From NCBI RefSeq assembly GCF_000143415.4, contig NW_003314300.1, positions 453,744 to 476,150 of the forward strand: 22,407 nucleotides of DNA. Reading direction: 5' to 3'. This DNA comes from Selaginella moellendorffii. Its lineage: Eukaryota > Streptophyta > Lycopodiopsida > Selaginellales > Selaginellaceae. A model generated the notes under the pieces. That model worked only from the letters and a program-made list of their open reading frames with translations, did no database searches and had not been told where the DNA came from. The stretch's first letter is position 1. Every line of letters starts with the position of its first letter. The position numbers and the translations under genes were made by a program. This document shows, one piece after another, positions 1-8,459 of this stretch.

Positions 1-115
1 TGGGGGGGGGGGGGTTGCGAGGGGTTCCAAAAGTATAGTAGGGATAAGGTCTAGGAATAAATCTTGAAGGAACTTTTTAGTGGTGCTTCCAAACTGACTT
101 GAGGTTGAGACTAGG
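1..115 (+). repeat. Partial copy of the poly-G LTR-like module before element A
   Basis: The window opens with a run of 13 G, then a core reading GGTTCCAAAAGTATAGTAGG, then a weakly conserved stretch ending near ACTTGAGG. The same order (poly-G, TTCCAAA.GTATAG.AGGG) occurs at 16,503-16,590 on the plus strand, and on the minus strand at about 13,128-13,165 and 21,665-21,705. Here it lies only about 40-150 bp before recognisable gag coding. It is therefore probably the end of the 5' LTR or the leader of element A, cut by the window edge. No convincing primer-binding site follows it, so the exact LTR boundary is unknown. Reading it as LTR or leader is inference; the similarity between copies is seen directly. 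Confidence 0.5.
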
Positions 116-129
116 GTTGAAAAGCCTTA

Positions 130-1125
130 GGTGGGAGTGAGCATGGACTCAGGTGGTGATAGAGCCCCCACCGGTCTTCAAGGGAGTGAATGATTATAAA
201 GTGGTGGAGGATTTGTTTTATGATATGGAAGATTATTCCAAGTGTTGTAGTTACCGAGCTCAGAGAAGTGGGCACTTGGGAAATGATGAAGGTAAGGATC
301 CATGTAACTTACGTTCCTCCAAATGCTACTCTGCACTTAAGGGATGAGCTAAGTAGGTTAAAGAAGACCAAAATGTAAGCAACCAAAGGGAACGACTCGA
401 GAGACGATCCATGGGGTTCAAATATAGAGGGAAAGGGCCCATGAACAAGAGTGCACCCCCTTTTCCAATTGGTTAAGGGTCTTGGGATAATTGGAGTTAA
501 GCGTCCTTGGGTTTGAATAGTACTGGGCTGGGTGACCTCCCGGGAAGTCCAAACTCAGGAGTTTACACAAAACCATTCAAGAGTATGTGAATGCGTTTAT
601 GGCAAAGAGGATACTTGTTATGGATATGGGTGATATGGATGCATTCCATGCCTTCATATCAAGCTTGTAAACCTGGACTCGTGGCGAGGTGATGCATTGG
701 AACGTGACCAACTACAAGGAAGTATTGGATGCAGCTATTAAGGTGCATTTCAATGATAACTTGCAAAAGGGGAATAACAGGGTTGGGGTCCATGTTCAGC
801 AAAGGAGCCAAACCAAAGGGGACATATGACAAAAGGAAATTTAAGAAGAGTTTCTTTAAGAATGAGTCCTCAGGCTTTTGGAAAGGCAGATCCGGTGGCT
901 AGCGAGCAAGTACGTGGGGGAGTTAAGTGAAAAGGGACAAACCCATAGATAAAAAGGTTAAGTTGGTTAGTAATGTGGGAAACAATATATGCTTCAACAG
1001 CGGTGAAGCATGACACTTTTCGAGAGAATGTCCCTACCTAAAGAAGGTTAGAGTCAATATGGCCATTAAGTCAAGTGAAAACCAAACTAAGATACGTGAT
1101 TTAGTCTTTAGCTCAAAGTTACTCA
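130..1125 (+). pseudogene. gag: Element A gag (broken, split by a solo LTR)
   Basis: Gag is the structural capsid/nucleocapsid protein that packages the element's RNA. The recognisable part begins around 153 with PPPVFKGVNDYKVVEDL, resembling the conserved plant gag start (a KPFKG-like motif, then an acidic helix with ED.FYDME). A frameshift near 250-290 moves the reading to another frame, which runs to the solo LTR at 374. After the LTR the reading resumes at 573 with IQEYVNAFMAKRI, in the same frame once the LTR and one CAAAA copy are ignored. A degenerate CCHC zinc knuckle lies at 990-1031: the second cysteine is serine and the following glycine is a TGA stop, while the first Cys, the His and the last Cys remain. 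The protein cannot be made intact. Family assignment rests on order and motifs. Confidence 0.72.
374..567 (+). mobile_element. Solo LTR of the TRIM-2 family
   Basis: This 194-bp unit begins TGTAAGC and ends TTTACA. It is flanked on both sides by CAAAA (369-373 and 568-572), a 5-bp target-site duplication. It matches the reverse complement of 10792-10985 along its whole length and has the same 194-bp size. Shared blocks include GAGACGATCCAT, CCAATTGGTTAAGGGTCTTG and GTTAAGCGTCCTT. No internal region or second LTR is present, so it is best explained as a solo LTR left by recombination between the two LTRs of a full copy. It sits inside element A gag. Its orientation is opposite to TRIM-2. Confidence 0.9.
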
Positions 1126-1189
1126 TTACACGAGGAACTTTGGTAAAGAGTCATTTGCAACATTTACTAACCCTCTGAGGGAAGTTCAG

Positions 1190-1512
1190 AAGTAATTTTG
1201 TTAAAATCCTTATTGATACGGGTGCTTCGAATAATTTTATAGCTGTAGATAAAGTCCGGCAAACCAAATTAACAGTGTAGTGGCTAGGTGAACCAAGGAC
1301 TATAGAGTTTGTTCAAGGTAGCCAAAGCACTGATGAGGTACTTAGATAAGCAAGAGTTGAAGTAGAGACATGAAAAGTAAACATGGATTTCACTGTGTTG
1401 GACATGGTGAGATTTGATGTGATCTTTATGATGAATTAGTTCAATCGGTTTATGGTAGCTCTGCATGGACAAGGTAGGAACCTTGTGGTACTGGTGAATG
1501 CCCAGGGAGAAC
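1190..1512 (+). pseudogene. pro: Element A protease segment (5' part, up to the element B insertion)
   Basis: The retroviral-type aspartic protease cleaves the Gag-Pol polyprotein. The active-site motif is intact at 1197-1241: it reads FVKILIDTGASNNFI, with catalytic Asp in the codon at 1215-1217. A later segment around 1380-1430 reads VNMDFTVLDMVRFDVIF, matching the flap-to-C-terminal region of plant chromovirus proteases, where the usual pattern is a VLD...D.I.GMD run. In-frame stops occur between the two and after the second. The frame ends at the exact point where element B entered (TSD AGAAC at 1508-1512). If B and one target copy are ignored, the frame continues from 7074 without a stop until 7253. 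Confidence 0.78.
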
Positions 1513-1873
1513 TGTCAAGACCCCCAATAAGATCAGGATTGGAAAATGCAAAAGACAAAAAGAAAAGCTAGTGGAGACGAAAAATAAGCCTTAGACTGGT
1601 GTTGATTCAAATTGTGGAGAAATGGAACAAGGCTAACCTATATATACTATAGGTTGATGAAGCTCCACCACTCTTGGATCGAGGACAGCCTAAATATAGC
1701 TGAGGTCGAGGAGGCACCACATCATCATCAGGAATGTGGTTCGAGAATTAGGAATCGTATGGGAAATCAGAGAGTTAGGAATAGAAAAGTGTCTTGAGAG
1801 TCAAGAATGTGGTCTGCGGGTCAGGAATCCAGCGAGAGTCAGGAATATGGCAAGAATTGGGGGATTCTTGATA
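1513..1873 (-). repeat. Element B 3' LTR (in element orientation)
   Basis: This 361-bp LTR starts TGTCAAGACCCC on the plus strand and ends CTTGATA. In element orientation it begins TATCAAG, where the partner LTR has TGTTAGG, so the canonical TG has become TA. It aligns with 6709-7068 throughout, with shared blocks such as TGTGGAGAAATGGAACAAGG and TATACTATAGGTTGATGAAG. Most differences are transitions. It directly abuts the AGAAC target duplication on the left and the polypurine tract on the right. Confidence 0.93.
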
Positions 1874-1888
1874 GCACCCCCTCCTCAA
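1874..1888 (-). other. Element B polypurine tract, overlapping a stop codon
   Basis: On the minus strand the bases before the 3' LTR read TTGAGGAGGGGGTGC. This is a purine tract that primes plus-strand DNA synthesis in LTR elements. A TGA overlaps its left end and lies in the frame of an Arg/Ser-rich tail, suggesting the ancestral polyprotein stopped just inside the tract. A stop directly followed by a G-rich tract and the LTR is a layout I associate with sushi-like and fungal chromoviruses. Confidence 0.65.
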
Positions 1889-2160
1889 GAACGAGTGGAA
1901 CGAGGACGTGAATGAGAACGAAGAGGAGGATGCGATCGGCGTCGAGGGACAGAAGATGGAGAATGAAAAGAATGAGGACTGGATGAGAAGGATAGCGGTG
2001 ATGGAAGTCTTGAACAAGGTTAGGAGAATGAATTAGGTTGTCCGCAGGTTCCTAAGTGCATTCCTCAGGTTCGTAACCCTTCCAGTCTAACAGATAGTAG
2101 AGTTTAGACCGTGAGATCTTGGAATCAAGGATGTTCTGAACCTCATACTCAGACCCATCC
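1889..2160 (-). pseudogene. Element B chromodomain and C-terminal tail
   Basis: Chromodomains at the integrase C-terminus bind modified histone tails and steer insertion into heterochromatin. On the minus strand, from about 2150 down to 2036, the reading is EYEVQNILDSKISRSKLYYL, then LDWKGYEPEECT, a stop, and EPADNL. It has the canonical order of an aromatic residue at the start (Y), a DWKGY core, and an E-E-x-T-x-E segment. The expected Trp codon before EPADNL is TAG, so one aromatic cage residue is lost to a stop. The domain is followed by LVQDFHHRYPSHP, a tail typical of fungal and vertebrate chromoviruses, then a low-complexity Arg/Ser-rich region that needs a frameshift to read. This is a group I (canonical) chromodomain by eye. 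Confidence 0.8.
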
Positions 2161-2199
2161 TTAAGCTGCACTAGTGGAGGTAGAGGAATGACCCGATTT

Positions 2200-3470
2200 G
2201 GAATAGGACTAGGAATATAAGGCTCAAGGAGAGAGGAGTGAAAAACAGGGTGAATTTGATATGAAGAGGGAAGCGCAAGGCAATAAATGACATGATTAAT
2301 GATGGCAGTGATAGGGAAAGGACCGAGGTGTTTGAAATTGAGTTTGGGACATGGCCTGGTGGTGGAGATATTTCGCCTGAGGAGCCAGACTTTATCCCTG
2401 ATATTGTAAGGGGGACAATCCTGATGATGGACATTAGCAAATGTTTTGTGAGATTCCTGAGCATGATGGAGGTGGAAGGAGATGGAGTTGTGGATTTCCT
2501 AGAGGTTGGAGACAAATGCCTTAGAGTGGGGATTTGAACAAGAGGATTCAGATGGAGAAGGAAGTGAGAGATTGAATCAGGGATTTCGGCTAGAGTTTGT
2601 AAAGAAGGGGGAAACTCGAAGGGAAGAGTAAATGGAGTTGTTATAGGAGAACTCAGCAAGGGGAAGGATATCGAATCAGTCATCCTAATGATAGTTGATG
2701 AAGCACCTCAGGAATTGTTCCAACGTCTGAATCGTTCACTCGGATTGTCCATTAGTTTGAGGATGATAAAAGAGAGGTTGGCCTTCACTCCAAGCAGCTG
2801 TAAGAACCATTGCCAGAAATGAGAGATGAACTAAGGTCCCCAATCTGAAACCACATCTGCAGAAATCCCATGAAGTCTAAAAATTTCTCTAAATACCAGT
2901 TTTGCCATATCCTCGCCCGAAAACTCCTTGCTACACAATAGGAAATGCACCATCTTTATGAAGTGATCCACCACGACTAAAATTCTGTTAAAGCCTCCAT
3001 AACTCAGAAGATCACTCAAGAAATCCATGGAGATTCCCAAGGATCTGAAGGGACCGGGAAGGAACGAAGCAAACCTGAAGGAAGGTGGCGAGATACCTTA
3101 TTCTAGGCGCAAGTGTCACAGGAGGTAACAAAAGCTTGATGTAGTTGTCTATGTGAGGCCACTAAAAGTCCCATGCAACCAGTTCATAGGTTTTCACAAT
3201 GCCGAAATGACCAGTAGTTGGGCTATCATGGCATGCCATCAGGACCAACCTTCGAGCATCACCTTCAGGAACGTAAAGCTACTCCCCACGGTATAACAAG
3301 CCATCTAAGAACTCAAACTCGTCAAATCGCCGGCAGTCGGGAGTCACTGGGTGTCCAACCTGAAGATGGAGGAAAATGTTGCTGGCGAGGTCGTCAGATT
3401 GAAGATCATTTCTGATCGCGTCCATCAAGGATGAGTCCTGAGGGGCCAGGGAAATTGCCATAACTTGAAG
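2200..3470 (-). pseudogene. int: Element B integrase (broken)
   Basis: Integrase inserts the cDNA into the genome. On the minus strand the zinc-binding N-terminus reads ACHDSPTTGHFGIVKTYEL and then SCDTCA (about 3110-3235), so the HHCC ligands are present. The catalytic core has all three acidic residues: Asp in SMDF (codon 3023-3025), Asp in VVSDWGP (2841-2843) and Glu in YHPQTNGQSE (2739-2741), with a stop right after that Glu. The segment FSYNNSIYSSLRVSPFF follows as in other gypsy integrases, and a C-terminal barrel with WLLRRNI-like and KHLGPF-like patterns lies around 2300-2420. At least three stops and several frame changes break it. The FRLHG...SDWGP pattern (usually FRLHGLP...SDRGPQF) is of fungal/vertebrate chromovirus type. 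Confidence 0.85.
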
Positions 3471-3497
3471 CCGATCAGGACCGAGGATAACCTGATC

Positions 3498-4060
3498 CTA
3501 TTGATCAAAGGCAGGATTACCAGGCTTGAGACTGAGATAGGAGTGTCTTGAAAGAGCATCAGGAAGGCCCTGAAGCTTTCTAGGTCTGTACTTGATAACA
3601 AAGTCAAACCAACTCAGGAATTGTGCCCACCTTGTCTGACGATAGCTCAAAACTCGAGAAGTGGCAATGTACTTGAGATTTTTGTGATCCGTCCAAACCA
3701 TTGTTTGATGGCTTGCCCCCTCCAAGAAACGACACCACTCTCCAAAGGAATCCATGATGGCAGGGAGCTCCTTGTCATGGATTTCATAATTAATCTCCGT
3801 AGGCTAGAATTTTTGAGAATGGAAAGCAACCGGATTAAATTCCTGATCCGCTCCGAGTTGAGACAGCACAACATCGATGGCAAAGTTAGAGGCGTCCGCC
3901 TCGATAAAGAAAGGTTGTGAGGGATCAACATGGATCAAGACGGGAGCAGAACTAAAGGCTGCCTTGAGTGTGTTGAAGGCCTGCTGAGCAGCAGCAGACC
4001 AAGAGAAGGGAACATCTTTGCGACTGAGATGCATAAGAGGAAGGACAATGTCGGAGTAGT
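3498..4060 (-). pseudogene. Element B RNase H (broken)
   Basis: RNase H degrades the RNA strand of the RNA-DNA hybrid during reverse transcription. Read on the minus strand, the connection region gives DVPFSWSAAAQQAFNTLK, followed by FFIEADASNFAID (about 3880-3925) with the first catalytic Asp in ADAS intact, and VAFHSQKF. A frameshift around 3760-3810 leads into EWCRFLEGASHQTMVWTDHK, where the Asp in TDHK is a further catalytic residue, and then SYRQTRWAQFLSWFDFVIKY and GLPDALSR. This is the complete usual set of gypsy RNase H blocks in order, split over at least two frames. The TDHKNLKYI and RWAQFL forms match gypsy-type enzymes. Confidence 0.88.
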
Positions 4061-4103
4061 GATCAATGAATTTGCGGTAGAAGTTGGTGAAGCCAAGGTA
4101 AAC

Positions 4104-4870
4104 CTAAACGTCCAACATTGATTGTGGAGGCTTCCATTCGAGAATAGTCTTGACTTTGGCAGGATCCATCATGATACCCTCAGGAGTGACAATGTACCCA
4201 AGGAACTCCATAGACTTCTGATTGAAGGAACATTTCTCAAGCTTTGCGTATAGGCTGTGTTCTCGCAGCTTCGTTGGCACCTTGCGCACATGCTCGTCGT
4301 GCTCCTCCTGAGTTTTTTAGTAGATGAGGATGTCATCAAAGTAGACAATCACCATCTGATCAAGAAACTCCCGAAAGACGTCGTTTGCCATATGTTAGAA
4401 AACTACTGGAGCATTTGTCAAGTCAAACGGCATGACAATGTACTCAAAGTGGCCATAGCAGGTTTGGAACACAGTCTTCCATTCATCACCAAGCCGGATC
4501 CGGATCAGATTGTATGCTCCACGGAGGTCGATCTTGGTGAAGAAGCGGGCACTGCCGAGGCATTCCAACAGGTCTAAGATCAGGGGCAACGGATAATGGT
4601 TCTAAATAGTCACCTTGTTCAAACCTTAGTAGTCGATGACTAGCCGCAAACTCCCATCCTTCTTCTTGACAAAGAAGACAGGCACTCTAGCCAGGGACTG
4701 CAAATGCTGAATGTACCCTGATGCAAGGTTCTTGTCCACGTACTCTTTGAGGGCCTTAAGCTCGGACGGGGATAACCCGTAGATAGGCCCCCATGGAGGT
4801 GACACTCCTTTCTGTAAATCAATAGGACAGTCATAAGGCTGATGAATAGGCAGTACATTAGCTTTTTTCT
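4104..4870 (-). pseudogene. Element B reverse transcriptase (broken)
   Basis: The reverse transcriptase copies the element RNA into DNA. Read on the minus strand the domain begins near 4870 with LPIHQPYDCPIDL and PPWGPIYGLSPSELKALKEY, then VFFVKKKDGSLRLVIDY (about 4626-4680), [15 protein letters not shown] and [20 protein letters not shown], with [10 protein letters not shown] where VMPFGLTNAP is usual (Gly to Asp). The catalytic YFDD is intact at 4332-4343, followed by FLGYIVTPEGI (within 4104-4289). Stops lie after VIDY and after the YFDD block. The wording PYDCPIDL...PPWGPIYGLSPSEL is closer to fungal and vertebrate chromoviruses than to the typical plant pattern seen in element A. It is one Pol polyprotein with the adjoining RNase H and integrase. 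Confidence 0.9.
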
Positions 4871-5099
4871 TGTCAAACACATCCCCAAAATGATGATACT
4901 TCTTAGAAAGACTGACAGGAGAAACATGCAAAGCAAAAAGGAAAATTGGTTCTTCGTGAAGGAGTTCTTTTATAGTGAGTGTGGAGATAAGAGGAGGCAT
5001 ACAACTGAATGGAATGATGGGACGAGGATACTATCCAGTGTAAAATGGAAGAGAGGGAAAAGAAGATTGAGGGATAGGGAGCAAAGAGGGTGAAAATTT

Positions 5100-5540
5100 C
5101 GTAGAGTCAGGAACAGAACCTTGATTTGAGTTTAGGGAACTTTTCCTGATTTGAACTCGATAACAGCAGGGGAAGACGTGGGAGATGGTGACGTGGGAGA
5201 GACGAGCTGTAATTCCTTCCAACAGATCTAAGGCTGGTGTAGTTGGAACCAAGGAAGGTCGAGCACCACAAAGGAGGAATTGCTGTTGATGATGTTGAAG
5301 GCAATATCGGTGATGGTGGACCCAATGTGTACTCGAACGGACAACATTTCCCTAAGTCTAGAAGATGGAGACACAAAATGCTTGCCGATGCCTTCAACCC
5401 TCAGATCCCATATGGTAGGAGAAAGAGGAATGTAATGTCAGGCAGCAAAGTCCGTATCCATGAAGCAGGAAGTTGCGCCCGAGTTCAGTAGCGCAAGAGC
5501 CTTGAGTCCTTATTTTCCGGTGAAAGAAAGGAGACATGGG
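5100..5540 (-). pseudogene. pro: Element B protease with catalytic Asp changed to Asn
   Basis: The element's aspartic protease. On the minus strand the reading around 5440-5510 is ALALLNSGATSCFMDTDFAA, which matches the fungal/vertebrate chromovirus pattern A-L-I-D-S-G-A-T-S-x-F-I-D. The codon that should be the catalytic Asp is AAC (Asn) at 5483-5485, a single G-to-A change on the coding strand, so this copy would be inactive even if the frame were open. A later segment reading INSNSSFVVLDLPWFQLHQP matches the usual I.....Y.VILGLPWL..H.P pattern near the protease C-terminus. Stops interrupt the region. The stretch from about 4870 to 5100 is the decayed protease-RT linker. Confidence 0.75.
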
Positions 5541-5639
5541 ATGCGGAAGTTGCGGGAATTGGTGGTGCGTTTGATGAAAGGTGGTGAGACGTTTGATAAA
5601 GAAGAAAAGTGATTTTTATTCGGGGAGTCCAAACAGATA

Positions 5640-6614
5640 GCTCCTACTCTGTTTGGACAGGGTCATTTCCCGACTACAACAAAGGTGGATCTTGAGGCAG
5701 AGTGAACTCGAGCAGTCGGGGAGGCTTCTTGGGACACACAGCTGCTTTGTGATTAGGATCAGCACAGTAAAGGCAAAGATTCTGAGATACTTGACATTGC
5801 TTCTCAATAGGACTCAACTTCCCTCTGATGAGTCAGAGAGTACCAAAAATATCTATCAAGACTAGAGTAGTTGGTTCAGGAGTATGCCCCAAAGACTCGA
5901 GCTAGGATTCTTGAGTCTGGGACAGGAAAACGGCAACACGGCAACTTTCCTGACGACATTAAAAGAGACGATTGTTGCATTGAACAACTTTGTTGATGGT
6001 ATCCGACAGATCCATGGGATCCTCCATGGTGAGCAACAAATCCTTGACACTGTTGTTGAGGCCGAAAAGAAATTGATCAATCAGGGCCCGCTCATCCCAC
6101 TAAGGTCCAAGGCAAGGAGTTGGAACTCCACGGCATAGATTGAGGCAAGATGAGACCCCTGAGAGAGACGTTTCATCTTTGTGGTGGCAGCCCGAACTCG
6201 ATCTGTCTCACCAAAACATGCTTCGAGCTTCTCTTTGGACAACTAAAGATCCATCAGCTCCAGAACCACGACCCCTTTCATGCTCTTCTCCAAGAGAGGA
6301 GAAAACCATGACAAAGTTGCACCTTCGAGCAACATCCTGATCGCGCCGATTTGAGACTCGGGAGGGGGGTACCGCCGATGTTGAAGTGCGAAGATCAACT
6401 CCATCTGGTTCAGGAATCTGCAAAGCTCTGAATGCTTGTCTGAGAACTTCGCCGGGAAACTCACCTTCGGTTCAAGAACTCTACTTGATCCTTGAGCCGA
6501 AAGTGAAGCAAGCTCCTATTGCATGTGAAGAAGGGCCGCATTCAGCTCGGTATTCTCAGACTGGATTTTTGCAAGGACTTCAGCGAAGGAATCAGGATGG
6601 CTTGGAGACTCCAT
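5640..6614 (-). pseudogene. gag: Element B gag with intact CCHC zinc knuckle
   Basis: A start codon at 6612-6614 (minus strand), 95 bp inside the LTR, begins MESPSHPDSFAEVLAKIQ and an Asn/Glu-rich helical stretch, broken by a TAG at a likely Gln codon. The capsid core follows: KVSFPAKFSDKHSELCRFLN, then QMELIFALQHRRYPP and EGATLSWFSPLLEKS (about 6240-6464). This is the FxGDxxxLxxFLxQ...F...P..YPxDxxKIxxxxxxLxGxAxxW pattern of retrotransposon gag. Further pieces lie around 5862-6138 (for example QFLFGLNNSVKDLLLTMED). The nucleocapsid knuckle at 5734-5775 is complete: C-LY-C-ADPN-H-KAAV-C, followed by PKKP. Several frameshifts and stops separate the parts. Confidence 0.85.
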
Positions 6615-6708
6615 CGGCAAAGAAGAAAGAAAAGGGGGACAAATGTAAAAGCAATTAAACAATCAAAACGAGCTAAAGAAAAAGCAAAAAGCACAATCTG
6701 AATCAAAT

Positions 6709-7068
6709 TGTCAAGACCCCATCAAGATCAGGACTGAAAAATGCAAAAGACATAGAGAAAAGCTAGTGGAGATGAAGAAAAAGCCTTAGGCTAGCATTAA
6801 TTCAGATTGTGGAGAAATGGAACAAGGCTAGCCTATGTATACTATAGGTTGATGAAGCTCTACCATTCTTGGATTGAGGACGGCCTAAATATAGCTAAGG
6901 TCGAGGAAGTGCCACATCATCATTAGGAATGTGGTTCAAGAATCAGGAATTGTACAAGAAATCAAAGAGTTAGGAATAGGGAAGTGTCTCAAGAGTCAGC
7001 AATGTGGTCTGCGGGTCAGGAATTCGGCGAGAGTCAGGTATGTGGCAAGAATTCGGGGATTCCTAACA
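6709..7068 (-). repeat. Element B 5' LTR (in element orientation)
   Basis: This 360-bp LTR is the partner of 1513-1873. In element orientation it begins TGTTAGGAATCCCCG and ends GGGGTCTTGACA, so the canonical TG...CA ends are kept. The adjacent internal bases on the minus strand read ATTTGATTCAGATTGTGC, a weak match to the common ATTTGGTATCAGAGC context of initiator-Met priming, so the primer-binding site is decayed and uncertain. The LTR is followed on the right by the AGAAC target duplication (7069-7073) and then by element A sequence. Confidence 0.93.
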
Positions 7069-7073
7069 AGAAC

Positions 7074-7855
7074 AATCTAGGGTGGAGGCCCAAAATCTAA
7101 AGGTAGGGCAATGTAAGGCTAAAGACTCTTGGTTGAACCTAGTGTCTACAAAAGGACAACTCATTAAAGGAACTAAGGTAGCATTTTTGTGCTTACTCTC
7201 GGTAAAGAGTGACAAAAAGACGGGAACAAAAGAAGCACTTTTAGTGATCCAGTAGGTGTTAGATCAATTTCAAGATACCATGCTAGAGGAGTTACCAACG
7301 GGGTTAACTCCCACACGACTAATAGAATATAAAATCGAGTTGGTTGAGGGTGCTAAGGCAGTGGTTCGTTCCCTTTATCGTTTAAATGAAAAGGAACTAG
7401 AGGAGCTTAAGAGTTAACTTGAAGAGTTGGTGGATAAAGGGTATATTAGGTTGAGTAAGTTGCCGTATGAAGCGCTAGTGTTATTTGTGGAAAAGAAAGA
7501 TGGATCTATGCGCATTTGCATAGACTACCGATTGCTCAACAAATATACAAAGAAGAATAAGTACCCTTTACCAGGGATTAAGGACTTATTTAATAGGTTG
7601 GGAAAGGTGAAATACTTCTCGAGGATTGACCTAAGGTCAAGATATTACAAGATCCGGGTAGCAGAGGAAGATGTTAAGAAGACAACCTATCGGATAAAGT
7701 ATGGGAGCTTTGAGTTTCTAGTGATGCCCTTTGGGCTGTGCAATGCACTAACAATGTTTTTGGCACTAATGAACCATATTTTTGTACCTTATCTAAATCA
7801 CTTTGTGGTCATCTATATTGACGACATCCTGATCTATAGCGAGACGTTAGAGGAG
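7074..7855 (+). pseudogene. Element A protease-RT linker and reverse transcriptase (fingers/palm)
   Basis: Continuation of element A pol after the B insertion. The linker is open from 7076 to a TAG at 7253. It continues in the same frame with DTMLEELPTGLTPTRLIEYK, the ELP...P.R.IDHKIEL signature that precedes plant chromovirus RT. A TAA at about 7414 precedes the longest open stretch (7427-7855), which has [59 protein letters not shown] and [17 protein letters not shown]. The catalytic YIDD is intact at 7814-7825 in [18 protein letters not shown]. The reading stops where TRIM-1 entered and resumes in frame at 8460. The YSETLEE/HAKHL boundary is typical of this RT. Confidence 0.93.
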
Positions 7856-8454
7856 TGTAGTGCACCTTATCTCTCTCCCCTTAAACCAACTGAAAAAGGG
7901 GCACAGTGATAGTATATCCAAATTTCATCCCATAATCATATGCGCTACACTCACCACCTCTTTAGAGATGTCAATGTCTTCATTGACTATTGATTAACAA
8001 CCCCTACTGAGCCAAGGGGAACCAGCACATCCATTTCCATACTGAATCTACCAATCCTTCCATTGTGTAAACTAGCTATTCCATGTGAGACAATTAGTCA
8101 TTCACCTGTACCGCAGTCCAACAGTCGATACTTTCATCTGGGATGCTCCACAAAAGGAAGGATGTATGTATGGATGCCCAATACATTTGATTTCAAATTT
8201 AGGGGTAAGAATATAGTTTGCTCAAGGGTATATTATATTTTTTAAGTAGCCACTAATCAATAGGCCGTACAATTTGCTCTGATACCACATATAGCACACT
8301 TTATGTCTCTCCCCTTAAGCTAACTGGAAAAAGGACAATTGTTTAATGAGAGAGCCTTTAGTGGCTATTTTACCCTCATTTATCCCTCAAAGAAGTTCCA
8401 AGGATCCACAGTGACAGTATATCCAAATCTCATCCCATGATCACATGTGCTATA
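7856..8454 (-). mobile_element. TRIM-1: miniature LTR element with initiator-Met primer site
   Basis: This 599-bp non-coding element carries terminal direct repeats of 94 bp (7856-7949) and 165 bp (8290-8454) and an internal region of about 340 bp. It is flanked by exact AGGAG duplications (7851-7855 and 8455-8459). The left LTR begins TGTAGTGCACC and ends GCGCTACA, an inverted terminal pair; it lacks about 71 bp present in the middle of the right LTR. On the minus strand, two bases inside the right LTR, lies TGGTATCAGAGC (8276-8287), an exact match to the plant initiator-Met tRNA primer site. This gives the minus orientation. Before the other LTR the minus strand reads AAAGAGGTGGTGAG, a fitting polypurine tract. 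Size and structure are those of a TRIM. It lies inside element A's RT. Confidence 0.92.
8276..8287 (-). other. TRIM-1 primer-binding site (initiator-Met tRNA)
   Basis: The minus strand reads TGGTATCAGAGC, complementary to the 3' end of plant initiator-Met tRNA and the commonest primer site in plant LTR elements. It starts two bases from the inner edge of the 165-bp LTR, as expected for minus-strand cDNA priming. Confidence 0.92.
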
Positions 8455-8459
8455 AGGAG

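Larger units (their letters stand above)
1513..7068 (-). mobile_element. Element B: complete but decayed chromovirus, fungal/vertebrate-like, nested in element A
   Basis: Element B is 5,556 bp long, bounded by two direct LTRs (1513-1873 and 6709-7068) and flanked by the exact 5-bp target duplication AGAAC (1508-1512 and 7069-7073). Its coding is on the minus strand: gag with one CCHC knuckle, protease, RT, RNase H, integrase, canonical chromodomain, then a polypurine tract and the 3' LTR. All coding is broken by stops and frameshifts. The two LTRs are alike over their full length, with differences at roughly one position in eight by eye, so the insertion is old but younger than A. Several features resemble fungal and vertebrate chromoviruses (Tcn1/sushi type) more than the usual plant clades: an NSGATS-type protease site, an RT reading VKKKDGSLRLVIDY, an integrase with FRLHG...VVSDWGP, and a tail reading DFHHRYPSHP. 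Confidence 0.93.

Noticed and set aside
2-14. G13 run as a telomere or cloning tail
   Set aside because: No telomeric unit is present, and the same G run with the same following bases recurs at other places in the window, so it is part of a repeat.
154-165. TGGTGATAGAGC as element A's primer-binding site
   Set aside because: It matches the initiator-Met primer site at only 9 of 12 bases and lies inside gag coding (VIEPPPVFKG), so position and sequence both argue against it.
2171-2683. A 170-codon minus-strand reading as a separate gene
   Set aside because: It is an out-of-frame shadow over element B's integrase C-terminus; its sequence is low-complexity Ser/Pro/Leu, while the correct frame shows integrase motifs.
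8063-8245. A 60-codon reading within TRIM-1
   Set aside because: It lies inside a non-coding miniature LTR element and has no family resemblance.
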